Source: Janthinobacterium sp. 64
GTDB taxonomy: Bacteria > Pseudomonadota > Gammaproteobacteria > Burkholderiales > Burkholderiaceae_D
DNA length: 64,000 nucleotides
Reading direction: 5' to 3'
Assembly (NCBI RefSeq): GCF_002813325.1
Contig: NZ_PHUG01000001.1
Location: forward strand, 1,736,001 to 1,800,000
Shown here: one piece after another, positions 53,917 through 62,390 of the stretch
How the letters are laid out: the number at the start of each line of letters is the position of its first letter
How positions within the stretch are numbered: the stretch's first letter is position 1
Made by a program: the position numbers and the translations under genes
The notes under the pieces: generated by a model
What the model saw: only the letters and a program-made list of their open reading frames with translations
Databases searched by the model: none
What the model was told of the DNA's origin: nothing

Positions 53917-53948
53917 AAAAACCGCCTGTGCATGGCAGCAGGCGGTTT
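53915..53948. terminator. Bidirectional terminator between merR-type and PEP-CTERM genes
   Basis: AAACCGCCTG (53919-53928) pairs with CAGGCGGTTT (53939-53948) over a 10-base loop, with an A-run on the left. It sits between the convergent MerR and PEP-CTERM genes. Confidence 0.8.
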
Positions 53949-53968
53949 GATTTCGGACAAAACCAGGC

Positions 53969-54610
53969 TTACCTGGCGGCCTTGCGGCGGCGCAGGAAAC
54001 CCATCAGGCCCAGGCCGGCGAGCAGCATGGCGTAGGTTTCCGGTTCCGGCACGGCAGTCATCACGGACACGTTGTCGATCACGGCGCCCGAGAATTTGTC
54101 GAGCGGCGTGCCGGCCTTGGCGGCGCTGGCAAACGACAGGGTCGCCAGGCCGGTGGTGGCAGCCTTGAAGCTCAGGGTATTGCTGTACAAGGTGTTCGAG
54201 GCGGCAGCCGTCGAGTAGAAATTGCCTGCCACGCCACCGAAACTGACCGCCACGCCCTGGCCTGCGGGGCCGCCGGAATTGCGCGCCATGTCAAAGCTCA
54301 GGTTATACGTCTGGCCGGCAACGACACTGAAACTTTGCGAGAGGAAACCCGGACCAGGCGTGCCCAGCATATCGATGCTGTAGCCATCGATGGCATTGTA
54401 GGCATTGCGGATCAGGTCGACGGAACTGGCGCCCACGGTCCAGCCCGTAAGGGCCGACGAACCGCTGTCGATGACTTTAAAACCGCTGTTGAGGGTATAG
54501 CCGGTAGCGACCGTTTCAAAATTGCCATTCGTGATCAGGTTGACGGGACTGGCGCTGGCGGTGCCTGCTGCAAACAGAGCGACAACTGCTGCGATGGTGG
54601 CGATTTTCAT
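53969..54610 (-). CDS. PEP-CTERM protein, choice-of-anchor C type
   Basis: A 213-residue exported protein. The signal peptide (MKIATIAAVVALFAAGTASA) is followed by a beta-sandwich carbohydrate-binding-like domain with NLITNGNFET at its start, as in the choice-of-anchor C family, and ending in VIDNVSV. The C-terminal sorting signal is VPEPETYAMLLAGLGLMGFL followed by RRRK. It should be processed by an exosortase and attach to extracellular polysaccharide. ATG 54610 has an AAGGAAA site; the longer frame is not favoured. Confidence 0.88.
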   Translation of the reverse strand: MKIATIAAVVALFAAGTASASPVNLITNGNFETVATGYTLNSGFKVIDSGSSALTGWTVGASSVDLIRNAYNAIDGYSIDMLGTPGPGFLSQSFSVVAGQTYNLSFDMARNSGGPAGQGVAVSFGGVAGNFYSTAAASNTLYSNTLSFKAATTGLATLSFASAAKAGTPLDKFSGAVIDNVSVMTAVPEPETYAMLLAGLGLMGFLRRRKAAR

Positions 54611-54756
54611 GAGCTGATTTCCTTGCCTTGTTGACATTAAAGTTACCTTAAGTGAAATCATATCTCAGCCATGATGAAAATCAAAGAACTTTGCAAAAAT
54701 ATATTCAAGTAGACGATTTGCAACGCTTTCAGAACCCCGCCCCCTGATGTGGACCG

Positions 54757-55251
54757 TCAATCGAGTTGCTGGCGCGCCACCAGGATGCCATCCGCATCGG
54801 CGTAGATCCAGTCGCCCGGATGCACGGCCACGCCGCTGATCTGCACGCGCACGTCGCGCTGGCCGGCGCCCGTCTTGCCGCTCTTGCGCGGATGCGTGGC
54901 CAGGGCGCGCACGCCGATCTGGCAGACATTGATTTCCTCGCTGTCGCGGATGCAGCCATCGACGACGATGCCGGCCCAGCCGTTGCTATCGGCCAGCACG
55001 CCCAGCTGGCCGCCCACCAGCGCGCGGCGCAGGCTGCCGCCGCCATCGATCACCAGCACATGGCCCTGGCCCGGCGTTTCCAGGGTGCTGCGCACGAGCG
55101 CGTTGTCTTCGAACACTTGCAAGGTGGTGGCCGGACCGCTGAAGCGCACGCGCTGGCCGAAAGCGCGGTACACGGGCGGCAGCACGGCCAGGGTGCCATC
55201 GTCCAGCATGGCTGCATGGTCGTCGCACAGATCGGTGGTGGCAAAGGTCAT
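54757..55251 (-). CDS. rraA: RraA family protein (ribonuclease E regulator / HMG aldolase fold)
   Basis: A 164-residue protein of the RraA/4-hydroxy-4-methyl-2-oxoglutarate aldolase family. Visible motifs are [10 protein letters not shown] at the start, [20 protein letters not shown] and [14 protein letters not shown], which hold the Arg and Asp of the aldolase-like active site. The length and the NWAG-like region match RraA, which inhibits RNase E; some homologues are instead aldolases or decarboxylases. A strong AAGGAG site precedes ATG 55251. It lies 32 bases after an MFS transporter gene on the same strand, which could hint at a metabolic role. Confidence 0.85.
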   Translation of the reverse strand: MTFATTDLCDDHAAMLDDGTLAVLPPVYRAFGQRVRFSGPATTLQVFEDNALVRSTLETPGQGHVLVIDGGGSLRRALVGGQLGVLADSNGWAGIVVDGCIRDSEEINVCQIGVRALATHPRKSGKTGAGQRDVRVQISGVAVHPGDWIYADADGILVARQQLD

Positions 55252-55283
55252 GGGAACTCCTTGAGTGGCAGATGGCAACGATT

Positions 55284-56519
55284 CTATGCCTTTTGCAGCG
55301 CCGCCGCGCGTGTTTTGCCGCCCACACCCACGGCCGTGGCAATCGCCAGCGCCTGAAACACGCCGATGAAGACGAACAGCAAGGCCGGATGGTCGCCATC
55401 CATCAGCGCGCCAAAGAACAGGGGTCCCACGGCCAGGCCGCTGTCGAGGCCCGAATACACGACGCCATACACGCGCCCCGTGGCATTTTTCGGTGCCGCC
55501 GCGCGTATCATCAGGTCGCGCGACGGTCCCGCCACGCCCGACGTCAGGCCGATGGCGCCCATCAGCACCACTGCGCCCCAGGCCGGCACGACGGCCATGG
55601 CCAGCAGCACGGCCAGCAGCGCGGCGGCCGAAAAGGCGATCGCCACGTTGCGGTCCGGCTGCTTGCTGCGCGCACCCACCACGCCGCCGGCCAGCATGCC
55701 CACGGCCGAGGCCAGCATGTAGGCCGTGTAGGCGCTGGTGGCCAGCGCCAGGCTCATGCCGTACAGCCTGACCAGAGCCACGCTGGCAAAGCTCTGGATG
55801 CCGCCCAGGGCGATGGCGGTAATGAAAAAGAAGGCAAAACACATCCACACGGCCGGCAAACGCAAAAAGTCCAGCGTGCCTTCGCCGCCGCCCGCCTGGC
55901 CCGGCGCGGCCTTTTTCAACGGCTCTGGACGGATCGCGTGGCGGTTCAAAAACAGGATCAGCAGCACGCCGAACGGCAGCACGGCTGCGCACTGCAGCGC
56001 GATTCTCCAGTCATACTGGGTGGCAACATACGTCATGAACAGGGGCGCCAGGGCCCAGCCGATGTTGCCGCTGATGCCATGCACGGAAAAGCCGTAGGCC
56101 ACGCGGGCCGCCGAGACGCGCTGGTTGAGGATCGTATAGTCGGCCGGATGGAACACGCTGTTACCCATGCCGGCCAGCATGGCGCCCAGCATCAGCGCCG
56201 CATAGCTGTGCGCGGTGGACAGGGCCAGCGCCGACACGCCCAGCAAGAAGATGCCGGAAAACAGCACGGCACGCGCGCCGAAGCGGTCGACGACAAAGCC
56301 GGCCAGCGCCTGGCCCACGCCCGAGATGATGAAAAACACGGTCATCAGCAGGCCCAGTTCCGCATACGACAGGTCAAAGGCGGGCTTCAGCCAAACGAAC
56401 AGGGCCGCGAGGATCAGGTGGTAGAAGTGCGAAATGCCATGCGCCAGGCCCACCAGGGCGATGACGCGCGCGTCGCTGCGCAAGGTAGGAAGGCCGGATG
56501 CCGAGTGAGTTGTTATCAT
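55284..56519 (-). CDS. MFS transporter, fosmidomycin-resistance (FSR)-like
   Basis: A 411-residue transporter with 12 helices. The N-terminus [20 protein letters not shown] and [19 protein letters not shown] are typical of the FSR/SET-like MFS group, with [17 protein letters not shown] as a further landmark. ATG 56519 was chosen over the longer frame, with AGGG 6 bases upstream. It is cotranscribed with rraA and diverges from an AraC-type regulator; the arrangement resembles the E. coli nimR/nimT pair, but the substrate here is unknown. Confidence 0.87.
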   Translation of the reverse strand: MITTHSASGLPTLRSDARVIALVGLAHGISHFYHLILAALFVWLKPAFDLSYAELGLLMTVFFIISGVGQALAGFVVDRFGARAVLFSGIFLLGVSALALSTAHSYAALMLGAMLAGMGNSVFHPADYTILNQRVSAARVAYGFSVHGISGNIGWALAPLFMTYVATQYDWRIALQCAAVLPFGVLLILFLNRHAIRPEPLKKAAPGQAGGGEGTLDFLRLPAVWMCFAFFFITAIALGGIQSFASVALVRLYGMSLALATSAYTAYMLASAVGMLAGGVVGARSKQPDRNVAIAFSAAALLAVLLAMAVVPAWGAVVLMGAIGLTSGVAGPSRDLMIRAAAPKNATGRVYGVVYSGLDSGLAVGPLFFGALMDGDHPALLFVFIGVFQALAIATAVGVGGKTRAAALQKA

Positions 56520-56619
56520 GTCATACCCTGTCTTATACTGGTGAAGCTCAAGTGTATGCAAAATACCATCGTCTGTTTTCCGACAGAACGACATAATTTA
56601 TCGAATTAAGGCCAAGCTG

Positions 56620-57420
56620 ATGGGTGTACCTATCCTCCACCATACCCGCATGTGTCCGCCAAGGGAGGCACCCAGTGCGAGCATCCCCGTGACCATGGTC
56701 GCGCGCGACCTGCAACCCGATGAATTTTTATTACCGCACAGCCACCCCTGGGGCCAGGTCACCATGGCGCTCGAAGGCGTGCTGCGCATTACCGCCAACA
56801 ACAGCAGCTGGGTGCTGCCGCCCATGCGCGCCATCTGGATCGCGCCGAACGTCGAGCATGCCGTCACGATACTGGAAAAAACCCGCTTGCGCCCCCTGTG
56901 CATCCATGCCGCGCGCGCGCCGTTCGCGGGCCGCGACTGCAAGGTGCTGGAAGTGTCGAGCCTGCTGCGCCAGCTGATCATGGCGCTGGAACAGCTGGAC
57001 CCGGGCCAGGAACCGGCGCGCGAGGCGCTGCTGGCCGAACTGATACTCGACGAGCTGAAACGCTCGGACACGCGTCCCATCCGCGTGCCCTTGCCCAGCG
57101 ACAAGCGCCTGAAGACCCTGTGCGACAGCCTGATCGACAAGCCCGGCCTGAACCAGACACTGGAACACTGGGCGCAACAGGTCGGCGCCTCGGAGCGCAC
57201 CCTGGCGCGGCTGTTCGAACGGGAATTGGGCATGAGTTTTGGCCAGTGGCGCCAGCAGGTGCGCCTGGCGCACGCGGCACCGCTGATCGCGCGCGGCGTG
57301 CCGCTGTCGCAGGTGGCCGAAGAACTGGGCTACGCCAGCCAGTCGGCCTTTTCCGCCATGTTCAAGAAGACTTTCGGCAGTTCGCCATCGGCCTTCTTTG
57401 CGCAGGGCGACAGAATCTAG
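56620..57420 (+). CDS. AraC-family regulator with an N-terminal cupin, NimR-like
   Basis: A 266-residue AraC-type regulator. A cupin sensor (FLLPHSHPWGQVTMALEGVL, residues about 37-110) is followed by two helix-turn-helix motifs (WAQQVGASERTLARLFEREL and QVAEELGYASQSAFSAMFKK). It diverges from the FSR-like transporter with 100 bases between and probably controls it. A short GC-rich element with repeat character lies after its stop. Confidence 0.88.
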   Translation: MGVPILHHTRMCPPREAPSASIPVTMVARDLQPDEFLLPHSHPWGQVTMALEGVLRITANNSSWVLPPMRAIWIAPNVEHAVTILEKTRLRPLCIHAARAPFAGRDCKVLEVSSLLRQLIMALEQLDPGQEPAREALLAELILDELKRSDTRPIRVPLPSDKRLKTLCDSLIDKPGLNQTLEHWAQQVGASERTLARLFERELGMSFGQWRQQVRLAHAAPLIARGVPLSQVAEELGYASQSAFSAMFKKTFGSSPSAFFAQGDRI

Positions 57421-57532
57421 CCAACTGGAAAGCGCGCCGATACAGCGCTCAGGGCAAGGCGCAGCGCCGCAGGCAGTACGCTAGTACGGCAAGGCGGTGC
57501 AACGCCGCCATGGGCGCTTTAGCGGTGCGCTC
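57421..57532. repeat. Candidate intergenic repeat with short palindromes
   Basis: This 112-base spacer between the AraC-type and fliD genes contains compact palindromic fragments (GTACGCTAGTAC near 57478, GCGCAGCGCCGC) and a run of GGCAAGGCG-like units. Its layout resembles intergenic repeats of Burkholderiales that I recall only loosely. No gene is seen. Confidence 0.4.
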
Positions 57533-58918
57533 TTAAGCCATGAAGTCAAATAAAGAGTTTTTACCGGTATAACCCGGCAAGGCCGGGTTCGTGCCCATCT
57601 GTTCCTGTGCCGTATATGCTTTCACCAGCGCCTGCGCCTGCGCCGTCAGCGCCTTGGCCAGCACGGCTTTCTTGTTGTTCAGCGTGGTGATGTCCTTGCC
57701 CACCGATTGCACTTCCTTGCGGATGATGCTCGTTTCGCCCGTCAGCTCACCGATCTTGCTGGAAAACTGGTCCGCCACGCCCTTGCCGTTATTCGTAAAC
57801 AGCTTGCTGACGGCGTCCGGATCGGCGGCGATGGCGGCCTTGAGTTTTTTATCGTCGAGTACCAACTCGCCGCTCTTGCCCAGGGTCACGCCAGCGCTGC
57901 CCAGGATGGAAGCGGGCACGCCCGTGCTGGCCGTGCGCAGCACTTGCTCCATCTGCGAGCGCACCTGGCCCAGGGCCGTGTCGGACTTCAAATCGCCCTG
58001 CTGCAGGCTCTGCAGCTTGCTGTTGAGCTCATTGTAGGCCGTGACGAAGCTGGCCACGTTACTGGCGATCTGGCTGCTGTCCTTGGCGATGACGAGGTCC
58101 GTCGTGCCTGTTTTCTTCAATTCGATGGTGGCGCCCTCGACGGCCGTCGTCAGGGTATTCGTGGCGCTCTTGATGTCCTTGCCGTCGACGGTCAGCAGCG
58201 CATCCTGCGCGGCGGCCGTCTGCTGCAGACCTTTGCCGGCACCGGGCGCATAGCTGAGCAGGTTGCTGACTGCCGCGTCGCCGGCCACGCTGATGCGCAT
58301 GCTGCTGTCGGCGCCGCTCTTGCCGTTCAGGGCCAGCGCATAGCCATCCGGGCCCTTCACCACGCTGGCGTCGATGCCCTGCTGCTTGAGCGCGGCGGCG
58401 ATGCCGTCGAGGCTATTGTTGCTGCTGTCTATCGTCAGAGAAATGACCTTGCCGCTGCCGGGGGTAAATTGCTTGCCGTCGGTCGCGCCCACTTCGATCT
58501 TGACCAGCGCGGGCGCCCCCGTGCCGATCGCCGCGCTCGATGTTTTCTGCGCGCCGCTGACCAGTGTCTGTCCCTGTGCCAGCTGCTTGACGTTCAATGC
58601 ATGGCTGCCGCTGGCGGCCTTGTCGGTGGTGGTGGCGCTCAGCACATCCTTGCTGCTGGAGGTGGCCGACGTGGCCAGGCCGCTGCCGGCCATGTTCTTG
58701 GCCACGGTCTGGAATTTCGCCAGCGCCGATTGCAACTGGCCCAGGCCCGAGAACTTGGCCTGGTCGCGCGCCAGGCTGGCATTGAGCTTGACGACGCCCG
58801 TGTTCTGCGACTGCATCTGGCGCTCCACCTTCGCATACACATCGGCCGAGATATTGCCCTGCGTCGTCTGTTGCGTGTTGTTGGTGTAAGCCTTGCTGTT
58901 GATGGTCGAATTAAACAT
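57533..58918 (-). CDS. fliD: Flagellar filament capping protein FliD
   Basis: A 461-residue flagellar cap protein, which assembles at the filament tip to help flagellin fold. The N-terminal coiled-coil region (AKFSGLGQLQSALAKFQTVA), the D2/D3 domains in the middle and the FliD C domain (SFVTAYNELNSKLQSLQQGD, then DDKKLKAAIAADPDAVSKLF) are recognisable, as is the C-terminal helix near the terminus. ATG 58918 has GGGAAT upstream, better than ATG 58948. It is not next to fliC or fliS in this window. Confidence 0.87.
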   Translation of the reverse strand: MFNSTINSKAYTNNTQQTTQGNISADVYAKVERQMQSQNTGVVKLNASLARDQAKFSGLGQLQSALAKFQTVAKNMAGSGLATSATSSSKDVLSATTTDKAASGSHALNVKQLAQGQTLVSGAQKTSSAAIGTGAPALVKIEVGATDGKQFTPGSGKVISLTIDSSNNSLDGIAAALKQQGIDASVVKGPDGYALALNGKSGADSSMRISVAGDAAVSNLLSYAPGAGKGLQQTAAAQDALLTVDGKDIKSATNTLTTAVEGATIELKKTGTTDLVIAKDSSQIASNVASFVTAYNELNSKLQSLQQGDLKSDTALGQVRSQMEQVLRTASTGVPASILGSAGVTLGKSGELVLDDKKLKAAIAADPDAVSKLFTNNGKGVADQFSSKIGELTGETSIIRKEVQSVGKDITTLNNKKAVLAKALTAQAQALVKAYTAQEQMGTNPALPGYTGKNSLFDFMA

Positions 58919-59149
58919 GGTGGGCATTCCCGTCGGGTGTAAGGTCATGGCACACGGTTCAGGTCATGACCGCGCGCTGCGCTGAAAACGGACAGCAAGC
59001 GCACGTGGCGCGGCAAGGTCCCTCTTCTGGTTGATAATTATGCAGTATTACCGGAATATCAAAACAGCGAACAGAACAGGTTTTTCCTGACTGCAAACCC
59101 ATATGCACCATTTTAGCGCATTGCACCGGCAGCACTGCTCGGGCGCGCC

Positions 59150-59470
59150 TCAGCGCATGAATTTCGAAATGGCGCTGCTGACAGCCATGTCCAGTTGCAG
59201 GAAAGTAAGTCCCACCTTGAAACCTGCACTGCTGAAAATGCAGTGCGAGACGGATGCGCGCGCCTCGATGATGTGGGCCGCGCCATCGTAAAACAACTCG
59301 AACAGCACCTTGCCCTGCTTGCCTGTCGGCACCGGCTCCGCGATGACGGCCGCCATGCCGCCCGGCCCCACATCAAGCGTGCGCGCCGCCACGGGCCCCG
59401 CGCCATCCATTACCAACATTGCCTTGGCACGCAATATCTTGCGTGCGCCCTGCCTTTGCTCAACTGACAC
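59150..59470 (-). CDS. PilZ domain c-di-GMP-binding protein
   Basis: A 106-residue PilZ protein. The first motif appears as RQGARK near residues 6-11 and the second as DVGPGG near residue 33, where the usual D/N-x-S-x-x-G has Gly in place of Ser; binding of c-di-GMP could be weaker. The rest of the domain follows (GKVLFELFYDGAAHIIEARA and GLTFLQLD). It starts at GTG 59470, the best-placed start, preceded by GGAAT. It lies near fliD on the same strand, 231 bases upstream of it. Confidence 0.78.
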   Translation of the reverse strand: MSVEQRQGARKILRAKAMLVMDGAGPVAARTLDVGPGGMAAVIAEPVPTGKQGKVLFELFYDGAAHIIEARASVSHCIFSSAGFKVGLTFLQLDMAVSSAISKFMR

Positions 59471-59601
59471 TATATTCCGCTTCTCTAACTATGCATTGTC
59501 GATGCGAACTCGCTGCGCGAATCCATCGGACGAATATTATAGTTCCAAACGGAAATTTTGTTTGACTTGTCTCAAGCTTGGCATTTACACCATACCAACT
59601 C

Positions 59602-60978
59602 TTACTCCAGGTCGCGCAATTTGTTAAACGCTTCGTCGATGCGCTCGACGCCGATAACCTTAAGGCCCTCGATAACCTGTTTCGGCAAATTGGACTTGGG
59701 CACCACGGCCAGGGTAAAGCCCAGCTTGGCCGCTTCGCGCAAGCGTTCCTGGCCCCGTGGCGCAGGGCGGATTTCGCCGGCCAGGCCCACTTCGCCAAAC
59801 ACGACCAATCCCCGCGGCAAGGGTTTGTTGCGCATCGACGAGTTAATCGCCAACAACACGGCCAGGTCGGCCGCCGGTTCCGTAATCTTGACGCCGCCGA
59901 CGGCATTGATGAACACGTCCTGGTCGAACGCGGCGATGCCCGCGTGGCGGTGCGCCACGGCCAGCAGCATGGCCAGGCGGTTCTGCTCCAGGCCGACGGA
60001 CAGCCGGCGCGCATTCGGCAAGTGGCTGGTATCGACCAGGGCCTGGATTTCCACCAGCAGCGGGCGCGTGCCTTCCTGCGTCACCATCACGCAGGAACCG
60101 GGCACCTGGTTGTCGTGCTGCGACAGGAACAGCGCGGACGGATTCGACACCCCTTTCAAGCCCTTTTCCGTCATGGCGAACACGCCCAGTTCGTTGACGG
60201 CGCCGAAACGGTTCTTGATGGCGCGCACCAGGCGGAAGCTGGAATGGGCGTCGCCTTCGAAATACAGCACCGTGTCGACGATGTGCTCGAGCACGCGGGG
60301 GCCGGCCAGCGCGCCCTCTTTCGTCACGTGGCCGACTAAAATGATGGTCACGCCCGTCTGCTTGGCCGCGCGCGTCAGCTGCGCCGCGCACTCGCGCACT
60401 TGCGCCACGGAACCGGGCGCCGAGCTGAGCGCGTCGGAATACACGGTCTGGATCGAATCGATGACCACCACTTCCGGCTTCAGGTCGTTCAAGGTGGAGA
60501 GGATCTTTTCCAGCTGGATCTCGGCCTGCAATTTGAGTTCCTTGGCATCGATGACGAGGCGCTTGGCGCGCAAGGCGATTTGCGCGCCGGACTCTTCACC
60601 ACTGACGTACAGCACGCGCTTGTGGTGCGACATGTTCGCCAGCGCCTGCAGCAGCAGGGTCGACTTGCCGATGCCGGGATCGCCGCCGATCAGCACCACG
60701 CCGCCCGCCACCATGCCGCCGCCCAGCACGCGGTCGAATTCTTCGATGCCCGTGCCGAAGCGGGGCACGTCGATGGCGTCGATATCGTCGAGCGACAGCA
60801 CGGGCGCCGTCTGCGCCAGCGACATGTGCTGCGGGTTCGAATAACGGTTGTTGCCGCCCGTTTCGGGCAGGGTTTCCACCATGGTGTTCCACTGGTTGCA
60901 CGAGGTGCATTGCCCCATCCATTTATTACTGATGGCGCCGCAATCACTGCAGGTATAGATGGTCTTGACTTTTGCCAT
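59602..60978 (-). CDS. radA: DNA repair protein RadA
   Basis: RadA is a hexameric branch-migration helicase acting with RecA in recombinational repair. The 458-residue product has the N-terminal zinc finger (CSDCGA ... CTSC), the Walker A GDPGIGKSTLLLQA, Walker B region VVVIDSIQT, the RadA-specific IKNRFGAVNELGVF motif and a Lon-like C-terminal domain (GGVKITEPAADLAVLLAINS). It stops at 59602. ATG 60978 is in the expected context. A CTG-N10-CAG box lies 31 bases upstream, suggesting SOS control. Confidence 0.96.
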   Translation of the reverse strand: MAKVKTIYTCSDCGAISNKWMGQCTSCNQWNTMVETLPETGGNNRYSNPQHMSLAQTAPVLSLDDIDAIDVPRFGTGIEEFDRVLGGGMVAGGVVLIGGDPGIGKSTLLLQALANMSHHKRVLYVSGEESGAQIALRAKRLVIDAKELKLQAEIQLEKILSTLNDLKPEVVVIDSIQTVYSDALSSAPGSVAQVRECAAQLTRAAKQTGVTIILVGHVTKEGALAGPRVLEHIVDTVLYFEGDAHSSFRLVRAIKNRFGAVNELGVFAMTEKGLKGVSNPSALFLSQHDNQVPGSCVMVTQEGTRPLLVEIQALVDTSHLPNARRLSVGLEQNRLAMLLAVAHRHAGIAAFDQDVFINAVGGVKITEPAADLAVLLAINSSMRNKPLPRGLVVFGEVGLAGEIRPAPRGQERLREAAKLGFTLAVVPKSNLPKQVIEGLKVIGVERIDEAFNKLRDLE

Positions 60979-61008
60979 GGTGTACTTTGCTCAGGTAAAA
61001 TGAAACAG

Positions 61009-61024
61009 CTGGTTATATATACAG
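61009..61024 (-). promoter_or_regulatory. LexA-like SOS box upstream of radA
   Basis: CTG-GTTATATATA-CAG (plus strand) has the CTG and CAG ends and AT-rich core of the E. coli-type LexA site. Compared with the 20-base consensus TACTGTATATATATACAGTA it differs at four positions, with one half nearly perfect. It lies 31 bases before the radA start. A 15-base palindrome (TATATACAGTATATA, 61016-61030) overlaps it and could instead be a plain AT-rich promoter element. Confidence 0.55.
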
Positions 61025-61051
61025 TATATACAAACCGCGCTTGCGCGTCAC

Positions 61052-62143
61052 CTACGCTTCGCTCACCGGTACGCGCGGCGCCAATGCGCACATCAGCTCG
61101 TAGCCGATGGTGCCGGCGGCCAGCGCCACCTCGTCGATCGGCATGCCCTGGCCCCACAAAGTCACGCTGCTGCCGACCCGCGCGCCCGGCACGTGCGTCA
61201 AATCGACCATCAGCATGTCCATCGAGACCCTGCCGATGAGTCCCGTGCGCACGCCGTCGACCAGCACGGGCGTGCCTTCGGACGCATGGCGCGGATAGCC
61301 ATCCGCATAGCCGCAGGCCACCACGCCCACCTTGATATTGCCAGCCGCTGCGTAGCGGCTGCCGTAACCCACCACTTCGCCTGCGGCGATATCCTGGATA
61401 CCGATGATACTGCTGCGCAAGGTCATCGTGGGCAGCAAGCCGAACGCCTGCGCCGAGGTGCCGCCAGGAGCGCCGCTGGGCGTGCCGCCATACAGCATGA
61501 TGCCGGGGCGCACCCAGTCGCTGTCCAGATGGTGCAGCAGCAAGCCGGCCGAATTGCACAGGCTACGTGGCAAGGCCGCATCTATACTGGCCGCGCCCGC
61601 TTCAAAACGCAGCATCTGCTGTTCCAACGGCAAGCGCGTGGGCGCCGCCTCGTCCGCATTGGCGAAATGCGTCATCACGGTGATCGTGCCGACGTGCGGC
61701 ATGGCGCGCAAGCGCGCATACGCAGCCGCCACGGCAGCCGGCGTAAAACCCAGGCGATTCATGCCCGTATTCATCTTCAGATGCACATCGATGGCATGCG
61801 GCAAGCGCGCCGCTGCCAGCATGGCGATCTGTTCTTCGCAATGTACGCTGCCATTCAAGCCATATTGCGCCATGACGGGCAAATCGCTGGCGTCGAAAAA
61901 GCCTTCCAGCAGCAAGATAGGCTTGGTCCAGCCCAGTTCGCGCAGGCGCACGGCGTAATCGACCTCGACCAGCGCCAGGCCATCGGCGTCGGCAAAGCCC
62001 CGCATGGCCCGTTCCAGGCCGTGGCCATAGGCATTCGCCTTGACGACGGCCCACACCTTGGCGCCGCGGGCGCAGGCACGCGCGCGCGCCAGGTTGTGTT
62101 GCATGGCATCGAGATGGATGGTGGCGATGAGGGGCCTGGGCAT
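61052..62143 (-). CDS. alr: Alanine racemase
   Basis: A 363-residue PLP-dependent alanine racemase that makes D-alanine for peptidoglycan. The PLP lysine is in AVVKANAYGHG near residue 35, HLKMNTGMNRLGF is present, and the second catalytic tyrosine lies in the GYGSRYAAAG region near residue 260. The terminal RVSMDMLMVDLTH and GYELMCALAPRVP match the family. The gap to radA is 73 bases, so a shared transcript is possible. Confidence 0.95.
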   Translation of the reverse strand: MPRPLIATIHLDAMQHNLARARACARGAKVWAVVKANAYGHGLERAMRGFADADGLALVEVDYAVRLRELGWTKPILLLEGFFDASDLPVMAQYGLNGSVHCEEQIAMLAAARLPHAIDVHLKMNTGMNRLGFTPAAVAAAYARLRAMPHVGTITVMTHFANADEAAPTRLPLEQQMLRFEAGAASIDAALPRSLCNSAGLLLHHLDSDWVRPGIMLYGGTPSGAPGGTSAQAFGLLPTMTLRSSIIGIQDIAAGEVVGYGSRYAAAGNIKVGVVACGYADGYPRHASEGTPVLVDGVRTGLIGRVSMDMLMVDLTHVPGARVGSSVTLWGQGMPIDEVALAAGTIGYELMCALAPRVPVSEA

Positions 62144-62390
62144 ATGCGTCGTTCACGGCGGGTGGGAAAGCCGTATTTTACCGGATGCACAGTACGCCAG
62201 CACTGCAGGCGCCCAAGGTCGTGTGCAGAGGACATCATTTATAAAATGCTCACATCTATGTGTATTTTTCTACGGCAGAAAAATTAAGCTTCACTTAGGC
62301 AAGACTATGCAAAGCAGCCCCTGCCAAACTTGGGGTTTGCCGTTTTTTCGTGGTATAAAGCAAGCCAGATATGATTTCAGGCAATCCAGA

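Noticed and set aside
62325..62352. Hairpin plus T-run before lplT as a terminator or attenuator
   Set aside because: The arms around CAAAC/GTTTG pair only five bases and fail at the next position, so a functional terminator is not supported.
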